From CAWJMD01 sp963845675 (GTDB lineage Bacteria; Actinomycetota; Actinomycetes; Actinomycetales; CAWJMD01), in contig CAWJSX010000005.1 of assembly GCA_963845675.1 (NCBI GenBank), positions 248,001 through 312,000 on the forward strand: a stretch of 64,000 nucleotides of DNA, in the 5' to 3' direction. Shown piece after piece: positions 28,958 through 38,434 of this stretch (position 1 is the stretch's first letter; every line of letters starts with the position of its first letter). The notes below the pieces were generated by a model, which was not told the origin of the DNA, did no database searches, and was given only the letters and a program-made list of their open reading frames with translations. A program made the translations under genes and the position numbers.

Positions 28958-30085
28958 TCAGCCGTCCGCGCGCTCGGGGAAGCAGAAGTCGCACCACGAG
29001 TACCCCGCGGGGCGCGTGCTCACGGGACGGCGGTTGCGGGCGCTGATCAGGTGGACCCAGGCGCACGGCCGGTCGAGGGAGTGGGTCTCGCGACTGCGTC
29101 TGTTGGCCAGGAGACGTGGCGTCGCGACGCTGACCTCGACCCCGCATCCTGGGCTGCCTGCCAGCCCGTCGAAGCCGACGAGGTGGGCCCCCGCGAAGAA
29201 CTCCTGCTCGGGGGTGAGTGTGAGGGGTGGCGGGTCGAGGCTCCGGGGGATGCGCTCCGCCAGGTCCCCCGCGAACTCAGGAGCAAGGTACCTGGCGAAG
29301 AACATCGTCACGAGATCGTCTGTGGCAGAACCTAGGTGAGTGCACGGCCCACGGCTTCTGCTGCACGGGACGTTCGCATGGGACAGGTAGTCCCAGTGCT
29401 CCCCCTCAGCGAAGACGACCCGGTGCCTTGGCACGGGCATCTGCTGCCAGATCGAGTCGGGCAGCTCGGTGAAGAAGTCCAGCGGCCCACCCCACACGAG
29501 CAGCGTCGGTAGGTCGAGGGTCTCGACGGGCAGCGGTCGAGACGGCCAGTCCGTCCACACGCCACTCAGCCCGGCGAAGGCACTGACCTCGGCCTGCCCC
29601 GCGTACAGCGCACCGACGAGCCCGCCGAAGCTGTGCCCGACCACGCCCGTCGCTGGTGGCGGGAGCAGGACGTCGCCGTGCTCCCAGCCTTCGCGGGCCC
29701 ATCGCACCACCGACGCGAGGGTCGCCGGGTCTGGATGTCCTGGAGCCGACGGGTGGCTCCCCGAGGCGACCCCGGCGAGGTGCGGGACGACCACGACGTA
29801 ACCGCTCCTGGCCAGCTGCGCGGGAAGCCGGAGCCACCGGCGGAAGTGGTCGACGTCCCCGATGCAGTGCCCGTGAGCAAGGACGACCAGCGGGTACCGC
29901 CCACAGCCCCGGAGCAGGGGCGCGGACTCGACGGCTCCGTCCAGGCTGGGGAAGAAGATGCGCAGACGCGCGGGAGCCCCGTCCGCCGGCCCGAGGGTGC
30001 GTACACCCCAGAAGACCGGGGTGAGGGCATGTGGCTGCCAGGAGATCGGACACGCGGCCGGAGGGGCCTGAGGGCCAGGGCTCAC
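28958..30085 (-). CDS. Alpha/beta-hydrolase (esterase/lipase-like)
   Basis: Serine hydrolase with the nucleophile elbow GHSFGG (VVGHSFGGLVGALYAG), an oxyanion region LVVLAHGHCIGD, and probable acid and His residues in LVWGGPLDFF and EGEHWDYL. The frame is open far upstream into the antiporter gene; GTG 30085, with GGAG before it, gives 375 residues and a clean 67-base gap, so I prefer it. No signal peptide is seen from this start. The tail ends in an unusual CxxC (WCDFCFPE). Substrate unknown. Confidence 0.7.
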   Translation of the reverse strand: MSPGPQAPPAACPISWQPHALTPVFWGVRTLGPADGAPARLRIFFPSLDGAVESAPLLRGCGRYPLVVLAHGHCIGDVDHFRRWLRLPAQLARSGYVVVVPHLAGVASGSHPSAPGHPDPATLASVVRWAREGWEHGDVLLPPPATGVVGHSFGGLVGALYAGQAEVSAFAGLSGVWTDWPSRPLPVETLDLPTLLVWGGPLDFFTELPDSIWQQMPVPRHRVVFAEGEHWDYLSHANVPCSRSRGPCTHLGSATDDLVTMFFARYLAPEFAGDLAERIPRSLDPPPLTLTPEQEFFAGAHLVGFDGLAGSPGCGVEVSVATPRLLANRRSRETHSLDRPCAWVHLISARNRRPVSTRPAGYSWCDFCFPERADG

Positions 30086-30152
30086 ACCGAAGAGGCTCCA
30101 CCCGGCGCGGCCGACGAGGCAAGAGGGCGTTGGGGGGTCGCCCGGCTGCTGC

Positions 30153-31424
30153 TCAGGGCTGCCGGCGGCCGCGCCACCCCCTGGACCGGTGCTCGTGGAC
30201 CTGCTGCACCTCGGGCATGGAGCGGTCGTGGCGACTGGCCGCCTCGGCCCAGCGGCCGAAGCGCTGGGCACCCCAGCCCGCGGTCGCACCGTGGGCTACG
30301 ACGCTGAGCGTCACGGTCAGGGACACGATGGCGGCAAGGGTGCCCGCCTTCGCGACCTCTTGCTCGAGCAGCAGGATCCCGAACACGACGGACGCCAGCC
30401 CGCGGGGACCGAACCAGCCGATGAACGCGACGGTCTGGGGGGCGGTCCCGGAACCGATGAGGCTGACGGCCACCGGGACGAGGCGGCCGACGGTGAGAAG
30501 TGCTGCCGCACAGAGCGCCACGGTCCACGAGAGCTCATCGAGTGCGGCAGGGAGCAGGACGTTCCCGAAGAGGAAGAAGCTGATCGCGGACAGCAGCTGA
30601 CCCGAGTCCTCGCTGTACTCGACGAGGTGGCTGCCGCCGTCCCGGGAGATGGTGCCGAAGACCAGTCCGGCCACGAAGCACGCGACGAACCCGTTGCCGC
30701 CCGACGCGAGGGCGACCGCCAGTGCGAGCGCGGCGACGGAGAGCGTGGCCAGCTGCGCGTACAGGCCCTCGACCCACCCCGACTCGTCGGCGCGCCGAAG
30801 GAGGTAGGCGGCTCCCGCCCCCACGGCGAGGCCGACGACCGCCCCGAGGCCGATCTGCTGGGCGGCGAAGACGGGGAAGGAGACGTCGCGTCCCGAGGTC
30901 CCACCGGACAGCGCGATGAAGAGCAGGACGACGGGTAGCACGAGGCCGTCGTTGAGACCCGACTCCACGTTCAGGGCCTGACGGACGCGGAGGGGGACGG
31001 ACTCGTCGTCGACCACCGCCTGGCCGAGGGCGGGGTCGGTCGGGGCGAGGATCGCGGCGAGCAGGGCCGCCTCCCAGATCCCGAGCCCGGGAACGACGAC
31101 GGCCACGATGCCGGTGCCGAGGACGAGCGAGAGTGGCAGCCCGATGCCGAGCAGGCGTAGCGGGAGGCCGCGCTCGCGGCGTAGAGCTCGCAGGTCGATA
31201 CGGACCGCGTCACTGAAGAGCACCACGGCCAGGGCGATCTCGCCCACCACGCCGATCCACTGCTCGGGCACCTCGGTGCGCGAGACACCCACCCAGTGGG
31301 TGAGGAGTCCGGCGGCCACCATGACCATCGGCATGGTCAGCGGCCACCGGCGGGATCGGGCCGAGACCAGTGCCCAGGCAGTCAGGGCGAGCGCCACGAC
31401 CGCGGCGTCGGTGGCGGGGCTCAT
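30153..31424 (-). CDS. Na+/H+ antiporter, CPA1 (NhaP) family
   Basis: Exchanges protons for Na+ or K+ at the membrane. A 423-residue protein with about twelve helices and the CPA1 ion site AILAPTDPALGQ plus ESGLNDG, where the Asp residues bind the cation. GRLVPVAVSLIG and GWFGPRGLASVVFGIL are also typical. The cytoplasmic tail is short and His/Arg-rich. Likely role in pH and salt homeostasis. Confidence 0.9.
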   Translation of the reverse strand: MSPATDAAVVALALTAWALVSARSRRWPLTMPMVMVAAGLLTHWVGVSRTEVPEQWIGVVGEIALAVVLFSDAVRIDLRALRRERGLPLRLLGIGLPLSLVLGTGIVAVVVPGLGIWEAALLAAILAPTDPALGQAVVDDESVPLRVRQALNVESGLNDGLVLPVVLLFIALSGGTSGRDVSFPVFAAQQIGLGAVVGLAVGAGAAYLLRRADESGWVEGLYAQLATLSVAALALAVALASGGNGFVACFVAGLVFGTISRDGGSHLVEYSEDSGQLLSAISFFLFGNVLLPAALDELSWTVALCAAALLTVGRLVPVAVSLIGSGTAPQTVAFIGWFGPRGLASVVFGILLLEQEVAKAGTLAAIVSLTVTLSVVAHGATAGWGAQRFGRWAEAASRHDRSMPEVQQVHEHRSRGWRGRRQP

Positions 31425-31574
31425 CCGAGCACGCTATCGGCCGACACGGGCGTGGCCCAGGGGTGGACGGTCATGAGACCCGTTGCGCGAAAGCGCAAGC
31501 CGGCGCTGCTGGGCCCCACCGCTCGTACGTTTGCCCCGTACCGTCCGATTCGGGTGCAGGCAGGGGAGACGACG

Positions 31575-32417
31575 ATGTCCACCGCGCGACAGCTGAGAGC
31601 AAGGAGCCTCGCCCTGAGCGTCCTCGTCCTGGGAGCGCTCACGACGGGAGGCGCGCAGTCGTCCCAGGCAGATGCCCTGCCCGAGGTCAACATGGAGGCC
31701 GCGCTGAAGGCCGCCCAGTGGGACCCCCAGAAGTCAGGCACCGGCATCACGACCGGCAGCAAGAGCAGTGTCCTGGCCGTCGAGAGGGCTCTGCGGGACG
31801 AGGGTCTTCTGGGCGCGGGGTACGTGGACGGGCACTACGGGACGGCGACGGTGACGGCCTACACGTCCTGGCAGCGGAGCCTGGGGTACAGCGGTCTCGG
31901 TGCCAACGGGATCCCCGGGGAGTCGTCGCTGAAACAGCTCGGGACAGACCGGTTCACGGTCACGCACGTCGTCCGACCGGGTGCCCGGACCACGTTCGGT
32001 GGCGAGACGGTCAACGCGCGGACCAAGGCCATGCTGGTCGAGGCTCAGTCGCTGAGCGGGATGACCATCCGTCTCGACCAGGGGTCGTACAGCACGTCGG
32101 ACCCCACCTCAGCCGGCACGCACGACGGCGGTGGCGCGGTGGACATCACCGTGGACGGCTGGACCAGCCAGCAGCGCACCAAGGTGGTCACGAAGCTCCG
32201 CAACGTCGGCTTCGCGGCCTGGCTGCGCACGCCGTCCGAGGGGAGCTGGCCGTTCCACATCCACGCGGTCGCCATCAGCGACCCCGACCTCTCGCGTCCC
32301 GCGCAGGCGCAGGTCGGCGACTACTACCTGGGTCGCAACGGCCTCAAGAACGACGGGCCCGACACCGGACCGGCCGTGCCGAAGGTGACCTGGGAGGAGT
32401 ACCAGCGGGGCCTCTGA
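31575..32417 (+). CDS. Secreted peptidoglycan-binding protein with an M15-like peptidase domain
   Basis: A signal peptide (ARSLALSVLVLGALTTGGAQSSQA) precedes a PG_binding_1-like region (VLAVERALRDEGLLGAGYVD, GIPGESSLKQLG) and a C-terminal domain with the zinc-ligand pattern of LAS/M15 peptidases (GTHDGGGAVDIT and PFHIHAVAI). Expected to cleave peptide cross-links or stems in the wall. ATG 31575 has GGGGAG upstream; 280 residues. Confidence 0.82.
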   Translation: MSTARQLRARSLALSVLVLGALTTGGAQSSQADALPEVNMEAALKAAQWDPQKSGTGITTGSKSSVLAVERALRDEGLLGAGYVDGHYGTATVTAYTSWQRSLGYSGLGANGIPGESSLKQLGTDRFTVTHVVRPGARTTFGGETVNARTKAMLVEAQSLSGMTIRLDQGSYSTSDPTSAGTHDGGGAVDITVDGWTSQQRTKVVTKLRNVGFAAWLRTPSEGSWPFHIHAVAISDPDLSRPAQAQVGDYYLGRNGLKNDGPDTGPAVPKVTWEEYQRGL

Positions 32418-32464
32418 CCTTCCGAGGACGGTCCAGCGACCGGGTTCCTTCGTCACGCCCGCGG

Positions 32465-32478
32465 AGGACGAAGGACCC
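32465..32478. promoter_or_regulatory. Weak DevR-like box
   Basis: AGGAC-GAAG-GACCC, two mismatches to GGGAC-N4-GTCCC, 62 bases before the SDR start codon. Confidence 0.35.
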
Positions 32479-32539
32479 TGCCGGGAGTCAGCTCCCACTG
32501 GCGACGATGGCCCTCACACCGACGACGGAGGAGTGGGTC

Positions 32540-33292
32540 ATGGAGCGTTTGAGCGGACGGGTAGCCCTCGTCACCGGAGGAGCCAGCGGGATCGGACGTG
32601 CCACCTCGCTCCGCCTGGCTGCCGAAGGCGCGGCCGTGCTGGTGACCGACGTCCAGGACGGTCTCGGCGAGCTGGTCACCAAGGAGATCGTGGCGGCGGG
32701 AGGACGTGCCGAGTACGTGCACCACGACGTCGCCTCCGAGGAGGAGTGGGAGACCGCTGTCGAGCGCGCGGTCACGGAGTTCGGCCGCCTCGACGTCCTC
32801 GTCAACAACGCCGGGGTGGGCGACCTCGCGACGATCGAGGACACCACGCTGGAGGACTGGGAGCGCACCATCGCCGTCGACCAGACCGGGGTGTTCCTTG
32901 GCATGAAGCTGGCGGGGCCGGCCCTCATCGAGTCGGGCCACGGGAGCGTCGTCAACATCAGCTCGATCTTCGGCACGAGTGGCGGTTTCGGCACGTCGCC
33001 GGCGTACCACTCCGCGAAGGGCGCCATCCGCACGCTGACGAAGAACGTCGCGCTGCACTGGGCGCCGAAGGGCATCCGGGTGAACTCGATCCACCCCGGT
33101 TTCGTCGACACGCCGATGCTCGAGCAGGTCAAGGGGACGGACTTCGAGCAGGTCATGCTCCAGATGACCCCGATGGGGCGCCTCGGCACGTCGGAGGAGA
33201 TCGCCGCCGGCGTCGCCTACCTGGCCAGCGACGACGCCTCGTTCGTCACCGGCCTCGAGCTCTACATCGACGGCGGGTTCATCGCGCGGTAG
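32540..33292 (+). CDS. SDR-family oxidoreductase
   Basis: Short-chain dehydrogenase/reductase, 250 residues. Cofactor motif TGGASGIG, NNAG, catalytic Ser in ISSIFG and YHSAK (Tyr-x3-Lys) are all in place; D37 after the second strand (VTDVQ) favours NAD. The closing region FVTGLELYIDGGFIAR is typical of the 3-alpha-hydroxysteroid/cyclopentanol group. Substrate unknown. It may be the first member of the hypoxia-type cluster, given the weak upstream box. Confidence 0.9.
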   Translation: MERLSGRVALVTGGASGIGRATSLRLAAEGAAVLVTDVQDGLGELVTKEIVAAGGRAEYVHHDVASEEEWETAVERAVTEFGRLDVLVNNAGVGDLATIEDTTLEDWERTIAVDQTGVFLGMKLAGPALIESGHGSVVNISSIFGTSGGFGTSPAYHSAKGAIRTLTKNVALHWAPKGIRVNSIHPGFVDTPMLEQVKGTDFEQVMLQMTPMGRLGTSEEIAAGVAYLASDDASFVTGLELYIDGGFIAR

Positions 33293-33299
33293 CCGGTCG

Positions 33300-34667
33300 T
33301 CACCACGCGTCGGGAACCGACCGCCAGCGTCCGTCGAGCGAGTGCTCGACGAGGTCACCGAGCTCAGCGAGCCGGGTCCCCTCGGTGGCGTCGAAGTCCT
33401 GCGCGGCAGCCGTCTCGCGGAGCCGTGCCAGCTGGTCCCGGACGGCACGACGATGGCCATCCAGCTGCACGCACCAGGCCAGCTCGCGCAGCAGGCCGAA
33501 CAGCCGCCCGAGGACGAAGGGGTCGCCGGCGCCGTAGCGCCGCGGCTGGGTGACGGCCAGCTCGAGCAGGTCGGCCAGGTCGGGCCGGCGGATGACGACG
33601 CGGACCTCACCGTCCGGATCGCGCAGGACGCGTGGTCCCAGGTCGCGTGCGGCGAGGTCGCACAGCAACGCCGAGCAGTGCCCGAGTGCGTGGATCGCGG
33701 TCGTCGGGTCGTTGATGCCGGGGGACAGGGCCTTGTTCGTGACGTCGGTGAGCTGGCGCACGCCGTACCCGTAGTCCTGGGTGTCGGTCCGCTCGAACCC
33801 GGTGAGGACGGCGGACGCCACCGTCTCGCGAAGACGCTCCAGCGCGTCGGAGCCCAGCGTGCCGGCGGCGGCCCAGGCCAGACCCACCGGGGACCCGGCG
33901 ACGAGCGAGCTCCCCGGGCCCCGGTCCAGCAGCACCACCGCGCCGGCCTCCACGGCGGCACGGAGCAGTGCGTCCTCGTCGACCTGGACGAGGAACCCGG
34001 ACGACCGGGTCGGCAGGTACTCCGCGTCATCCGGTGGCTCGGGCACGTCGCGGTCCGGACCCCCGGCCTCCCGCTCGTCGAGGAGTCGGAGCATCGCGGC
34101 GTCGGAGTCCTCGTGGACGCGCCTGAGCATCGTCTCCACACGGATCTGCCGGACGAGGTGCGCGAGGAACAGGACGAGGGCGAGGACGCTCGCGAGCGCC
34201 AGGGCGAAGCCCACCGTGACCGAGATCTGGGGTACGAACACGTCCCTCGACTCGCCTGCCGCGCGGATCGTCCGCAGCACGGTCAGGGAGTAGGTGAAGG
34301 TGCCGAGGAAGAGGGCGAGGGTCACGTGCACGAACCGGTCACGCGTGAAGGTCCGTAGCAGCCGTGGGGAGAACTGGCTGCTCGCGAGCTGGAGCGTCAC
34401 GACCGTGAGGGAGAACGTCAGCGCGGTCACGGTGATCAGGGAGGACGCGACCGCACCGAGGACGGTGCGTGCGGCCTCGGCTCCGCCACCGAAGAGGTAC
34501 ACCTTGAGCGTGGGAGGGATGTCCGCGTCGATGCGGGCGTCCAGGTAGGGCAGGCCGACACCGACCGCGACGGCGAGGACGACGGCGAGGGTCGGGAGCG
34601 GCCACATCTGCGTCCGAATGGTGTCCCGTAGCACCGTGAGTCGACCGATGCCCGGGGTGGATGCCAT
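33300..34667 (-). CDS. DUF2254 membrane protein
   Basis: A 455-residue protein with about four helices in the first 170 residues (PLPTLAVVLAVAVGVGLPYL, VLGAVASSLITVTALTFSLT, FVHVTLALFLGTFTYSLTVL, ISVTVGFALALASVLALVLF) followed by a soluble region with DVTNKALSPGINDPTTAIHA, a strong DUF2254 signature. Function is unknown. ATG 34667 has GGAGG upstream. The preceding membrane gene ends 85 bases upstream, so the two may be co-transcribed. Confidence 0.85.
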   Translation of the reverse strand: MASTPGIGRLTVLRDTIRTQMWPLPTLAVVLAVAVGVGLPYLDARIDADIPPTLKVYLFGGGAEAARTVLGAVASSLITVTALTFSLTVVTLQLASSQFSPRLLRTFTRDRFVHVTLALFLGTFTYSLTVLRTIRAAGESRDVFVPQISVTVGFALALASVLALVLFLAHLVRQIRVETMLRRVHEDSDAAMLRLLDEREAGGPDRDVPEPPDDAEYLPTRSSGFLVQVDEDALLRAAVEAGAVVLLDRGPGSSLVAGSPVGLAWAAAGTLGSDALERLRETVASAVLTGFERTDTQDYGYGVRQLTDVTNKALSPGINDPTTAIHALGHCSALLCDLAARDLGPRVLRDPDGEVRVVIRRPDLADLLELAVTQPRRYGAGDPFVLGRLFGLLRELAWCVQLDGHRRAVRDQLARLRETAAAQDFDATEGTRLAELGDLVEHSLDGRWRSVPDAW

Positions 34668-34752
34668 CGGTCGCCTCCGCTCTGCCGGAACTGCCCTAGG
34701 GCCCGGCCGAAGTCCGGCGCGGAAGGGGACGCGTCGGCCGGCAGCCCGGACC

Positions 34753-35457
34753 CTACACGCGCTCGTTCCCGGTGTCCTCGAGGACTGGGCCAGGGCGCCG
34801 AGCACGATCCCCAGGAGGGCACCCGCCGCGGCACCGGTCGCCGTCCCCAGCACCACGACCTGCGCATCCGACCACCCGGGTCCCGCCGAGGTCGCGCCGA
34901 CGAAGATGACGACCATCGCCCCCGGCCACGCCAGCACGTTCGCGCCGACCCACCGCCAGGGGTGAGGGACGTCGTGACGCATGGCCAGAGCCTGGGCGGC
35001 GCCGAGCAGGGAACCCATCGCCAGCCCGAGGGCCGCCGCGCCGAGCAGCACGAGGACCAGAGCGGGTTCCCCCGCACCGCCCTCCGGCTCGCCGGCGCCG
35101 GCCACGGTGGCCGGTGCGGAGCCGGCCGCCCATCCGAGCCCGGCGACCAGCACGGTCGCAGCCAGGTAGCGGCCTTGCCGGAGAGCCGGGAACCGTCGTC
35201 GCAGCAGCCTGCCCTGTGCCACGCCCAGAGCGGTGCCCTCGACCAGCCCACCCGCCACCACGAGCCCCACCGCGACGACGAGGGCGGTGGCCGACTCCGC
35301 CGTCGGGATCGCCCAGGACCGCGCCCGACGCCCGGGCGGCCGCAGCCGCCGCCGTCATGCCGATGGCCTCCGCCAGCGAGAGGAGGAGGACCCAGGAGAC
35401 GAGGGACGCGCGTCGAGTCCGGCCGAACCGGCTGACTGCGTGCTCGGCGGTCTTCAA
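34753..35457 (-). CDS. Hypothetical membrane protein, frameshifted
   Basis: Hydrophobic protein of about 235 residues with five or six helices (SLVSWVLLLSLAEAIGMTAA, LVVAVGLVVAGGLVEGTALG, YLAATVLVAGLGWAAGSAPA, LVLVLLGAAALGLAMGSLLG, VLGTATGAAAGALLGIVLGA). Glycine-rich repeated GxxxGTALG/GxxLGAAQA segments resemble an internal duplication. Single-base shifts near 35300 and 34785 are needed to join start and end; the last frame ends VLEDTGNERV. TTG 35457 behind GGGAGG is the most plausible start. I recognise no family. Confidence 0.55.
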   Translation of the reverse strand: MKTAEHAVSRFGRTRRASLVSWVLLLSLAEAIGMTAAAAAARASGAVLGDPDGGVGHRPRRRGGARGGGWAGRGHRSGRGTGQAAATTVPGSPARPLPGCDRAGRRARMGGRLRTGHRGRRRRAGGRCGGTRSGPRAARRGGPRAGDGFPARRRPGSGHASRRPSPLAVGRRERAGVAGGDGRHLRRRDLGGTRVVGCAGRGAGDGDRCRGGCPPGDRARRPGPVLEDTGNERV

Positions 35458-35554
35458 GGACACCTCCCTGCGCACGGTCGCTCCTCGCTCGTACGTCACC
35501 ACAGGCGTGGGCTGCGCGGGGAGGGCCGTTCGGCCCCCTCCCCGCGCAACGGGC

Positions 35555-35568
35555 GGGACGTTGGTCCA
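35555..35568. promoter_or_regulatory. DevR-like box upstream of the P-type ATPase
   Basis: GGGAC-GTTG-GTCCA, one mismatch to GGGAC-N4-GTCCC, about 110 bases before the ATPase start and in the divergent gap to the membrane-protein gene. Confidence 0.55.
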
Positions 35569-35676
35569 TTGGCGATGTCTTGCCGCTCCACCAACCTGGG
35601 GCGAACGGGCTGCCGACGATGCCGATGTCTGCCGGGGAGATGGTGAGAACGAGCACGCCACAGAGCGCTCAGTCAG

Positions 35677-38100
35677 GTGGGATACGACGTCGCCGTCGGG
35701 CTCACGTCGGCCGAAGCCGATGCGCGAAGCCGCGTTCACGGTCCGAACCTGGTCACCAGGGCGCCTCGCGACCCGGTGTGGCGCAAGGTGCTCCACGCAG
35801 TCCGTGATCCGCTGGTCCTGGTCCTGCTCGGGGCGGCGGTGCTCACGATCGCCATCCGTGACCTGACCGACACGGCAGTGATCCTTCTCGTGGTCACCGT
35901 GAACTCGACCGTCGCCGTCTGGCAGGAGGTCCGTGCGGACCGGGCGGTCGAGGCGCTGACCCGGCTGGCGGCCCCGACGACCCGGATCGTGCGGGACGGC
36001 CGGGAGCGGGTGCTGCCGGCGGCGGGCGTGGTGCCGGGGGACCTCCTGGTCCTCGCCGAAGGCGACGTCGTGCCCGCGGACGCAGTGGTCGTCGAGGCGG
36101 TGGCGCTGCTGGTCGACGAGTCCTCCCTGAGCGGCGAGTCGGTGCCGGTGGACAAGGACGCGACCGGCACGGACCAGGTGATGGCCGGCACGACGGTGGT
36201 CCACGGACGCGGACGCGTGCTCGTGACCGCGACGGGTGACAGCAGCGCCCTGGGTCGCATCGCCGCACTGCTGCAGGGTGCAGGCGTCGACACCCCCATG
36301 CAGCGGAGGATGAAGCAGCTCTCGACGATGCTGGCTGGGGCCGTTCTCACCCTCTGCGTTGTGGTCATGGTGCTCGGCCTGGCACGGGGACAGTCGCTCG
36401 AGCTGATGGGGCTGACGGCCATCACCCTGGCGGTCGCTGCCGTCCCCGAGTCGCTGCCCGTCGTGGTCAGCCTCAGCCTGGCTCTGGCCGCCCGGCGGAT
36501 GGCGCGGCGACACGCGATCGTGCGCACCCTGACGGCGGTGGAGACCCTCGGCTCCGTCACCCTCATCGCCACCGACAAGACCGGCACCCTCACCGAGGGA
36601 ACGATGTCGGTGGCGCGCTCGTGGACGGCTCCAGGGGTCTCGGAGGACCGGCTCTGGCGTGCCGCGACGCTGTGCAACGACGCCCACATCGACGACGCGG
36701 ACGGGCACGCGGGCGACCCCACCGAGGTGGCGCTGCTGACGGCCGCGCGCTCCGCCGGCGTGACGCGGGAGTCGTTGCGGCACTGGGGCGCGCGCGTCGC
36801 GGAGGAGCCCTTCGACAGCGTGCGCAAGACCATGAGCACCACGCACGTGGACGGCGATGGCCGTCACCTGACTGCCGTCAAGGGCGCACCCGAGAAGGTC
36901 CTGGCAGACCCACGGCTGGCGGTGGACGGGGAGGTCGACGAGGTGGTCGCACGCGCCGACGCGTGGGCGGAGCAGGGGCTGCGGGTACTCGCCCTGGCCG
37001 ACGGTGAGGCGGAAGGCGACCTGCGCCTGATCGGCCTGCTGGCCCTGCAGGACCCACCGCGTGAGGCGGCGGCCGAGGCCGTGGCGGCGTGCCGCTCCGC
37101 GGGCATCCGCTTCGTCCTCGTGTCGGGCGACCACGCGGCGACGGCCGCCTCGGTGGCCGCCCAGGTCGGCTTCGAGGACGGTCCCGCCGTCGACCTCAGC
37201 CGACTCGACGGCCGCGACCTGGCCGACGTCGTCGACGGCACCGTCCTGGCCCGGGCCACGCCCGAGCAGAAGCTCGAAGCGGTCCGCCTGTGGCAGGCGG
37301 AGGGGCAGGTCGTCGCCATGACGGGGGACGGGGTGAACGACGCCCCGGCGTTGCGGCGGGCCGACATCGGCGTCGCGATGGGCCGCCGGGGCACCGAGGT
37401 GGCCCGGCAGGCGGCCGACCTCGTCCTCGCGGACGACGACCTCTCGACCGTGGTCGCGGCGGTCGAGGAAGGACGTCGCGTCTACACCAACGTGCGGCGG
37501 TTCCTGCTCTACGGGCTCTCCGGTGGCGCCGCGGAGATCCTCGTCATGCTCCTCGGGCCGTTCACGGGGATCGCCGTGCCCCTGCTGCCAGCCCAGATCC
37601 TGTGGGTGAACCTGCTGACGCACTCCCTGGCCGGCACGGCTCTGGGGGCGGAACCGGTCGAGCCCGGCAGCATGTCCAGACCGCCGCGCGACCCGGCCGA
37701 GGGCGTGCTGGGGTCCGGGCTCTGGTGGCGGATCCTGCTGCTGTCAGGCGTCCTCACCCTCCTCAGCCTGGCGGCCGGCACGCTCGTGGTGGGGTCCGGC
37801 TCCGACGCCCAGACGCGCTCGGCGATCCTCCTGGTGCTCGGCACCGGACAGCTGGGGGTCGCGATGGGTGCCGGCACGCGTCGCGGCTGGGACCTCCGGC
37901 GCAACCCGGCTCTCCCGGCGACCGTTGTCGCTGCGGCCCTCCTGCTCGTCGCGGCCGTGATGCTCCCCGTCCTCCAGGAGCTCCTCGGTACCGCCGCCGT
38001 GCCGGCCGTGGCCTGGTGGGCGGCCGTCGCCGGCGCCGTGGCCGGCTGGGTCGGCGCACGGGCCCTGACCAGGCCGCGCGACGGCGTCCAGACGACGTGA
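35677..38100 (+). CDS. P-type cation-transporting ATPase (calcium/CtpF-like)
   Basis: An 807-residue pump with the cation-ATPase N-terminal domain, actuator loop SLSGESVPVDK, membrane-site VAAVPESLPVVVSLSLA, phosphorylation site ATDKTGTLTEG (Asp near residue 300), KGAPEKVL nucleotide segment and hinge TGDGVNDAPAL. The C-terminal helices are complete. PESLP rather than CPx motifs points to Ca2+/Mn2+/Na+-type rather than heavy-metal transport. In M. tuberculosis the related CtpF belongs to the DosR regulon, which fits the upstream box. GTG 35677 lacks a strong Shine-Dalgarno sequence. Confidence 0.92.
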   Translation: MGYDVAVGLTSAEADARSRVHGPNLVTRAPRDPVWRKVLHAVRDPLVLVLLGAAVLTIAIRDLTDTAVILLVVTVNSTVAVWQEVRADRAVEALTRLAAPTTRIVRDGRERVLPAAGVVPGDLLVLAEGDVVPADAVVVEAVALLVDESSLSGESVPVDKDATGTDQVMAGTTVVHGRGRVLVTATGDSSALGRIAALLQGAGVDTPMQRRMKQLSTMLAGAVLTLCVVVMVLGLARGQSLELMGLTAITLAVAAVPESLPVVVSLSLALAARRMARRHAIVRTLTAVETLGSVTLIATDKTGTLTEGTMSVARSWTAPGVSEDRLWRAATLCNDAHIDDADGHAGDPTEVALLTAARSAGVTRESLRHWGARVAEEPFDSVRKTMSTTHVDGDGRHLTAVKGAPEKVLADPRLAVDGEVDEVVARADAWAEQGLRVLALADGEAEGDLRLIGLLALQDPPREAAAEAVAACRSAGIRFVLVSGDHAATAASVAAQVGFEDGPAVDLSRLDGRDLADVVDGTVLARATPEQKLEAVRLWQAEGQVVAMTGDGVNDAPALRRADIGVAMGRRGTEVARQAADLVLADDDLSTVVAAVEEGRRVYTNVRRFLLYGLSGGAAEILVMLLGPFTGIAVPLLPAQILWVNLLTHSLAGTALGAEPVEPGSMSRPPRDPAEGVLGSGLWWRILLLSGVLTLLSLAAGTLVVGSGSDAQTRSAILLVLGTGQLGVAMGAGTRRGWDLRRNPALPATVVAAALLLVAAVMLPVLQELLGTAAVPAVAWWAAVAGAVAGWVGARALTRPRDGVQTT

Positions 38101-38167
38101 CCTTCTCCCCTGTCATCGATCGTCCTCGGGCGGGACGGTCGGGGCACGCCGCACCGAGGAGGTCGAG

Positions 38168-38434
38168 ATGGACACCGTCCACACGTGGATCGTCAGCCTG
38201 CACGTCTTCGAGCACGAGGACACGACGTCGGTCGACGCCGTCCTCAAGACCGAGTCGGGCATGCTGCACGGCAGGGGCACTTCGCGCAGGAACCCGAAGG
38301 ACACGGACGTGCCCGAGATCGGGGACGAGGTGGCGGCTGCTCGGGCGCTCCGGGACCTCGCCGACCGTCTCCTGGGCCTTGCGTCGGACGACATCGCCGA
38401 GGCGCAGCACGAGGTCGTTCACCTGCGACGGTAG
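38168..38434 (+). CDS. DUF1876 protein (Rv1738/Rv2632c-like)
   Basis: An 88-residue dsRBD-like protein: TWIVSLHVFEHEDTTSVDAV, GRGTSRRNPKDTDVPEIGDE and a C-terminal helix LRDLADRLLG. The family includes M. tuberculosis Rv1738, a strongly hypoxia-induced DosR-regulon protein proposed to act on ribosomes. It follows the ATPase gene by 67 bases on the same strand. Confidence 0.85.
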   Translation: MDTVHTWIVSLHVFEHEDTTSVDAVLKTESGMLHGRGTSRRNPKDTDVPEIGDEVAAARALRDLADRLLGLASDDIAEAQHEVVHLRR

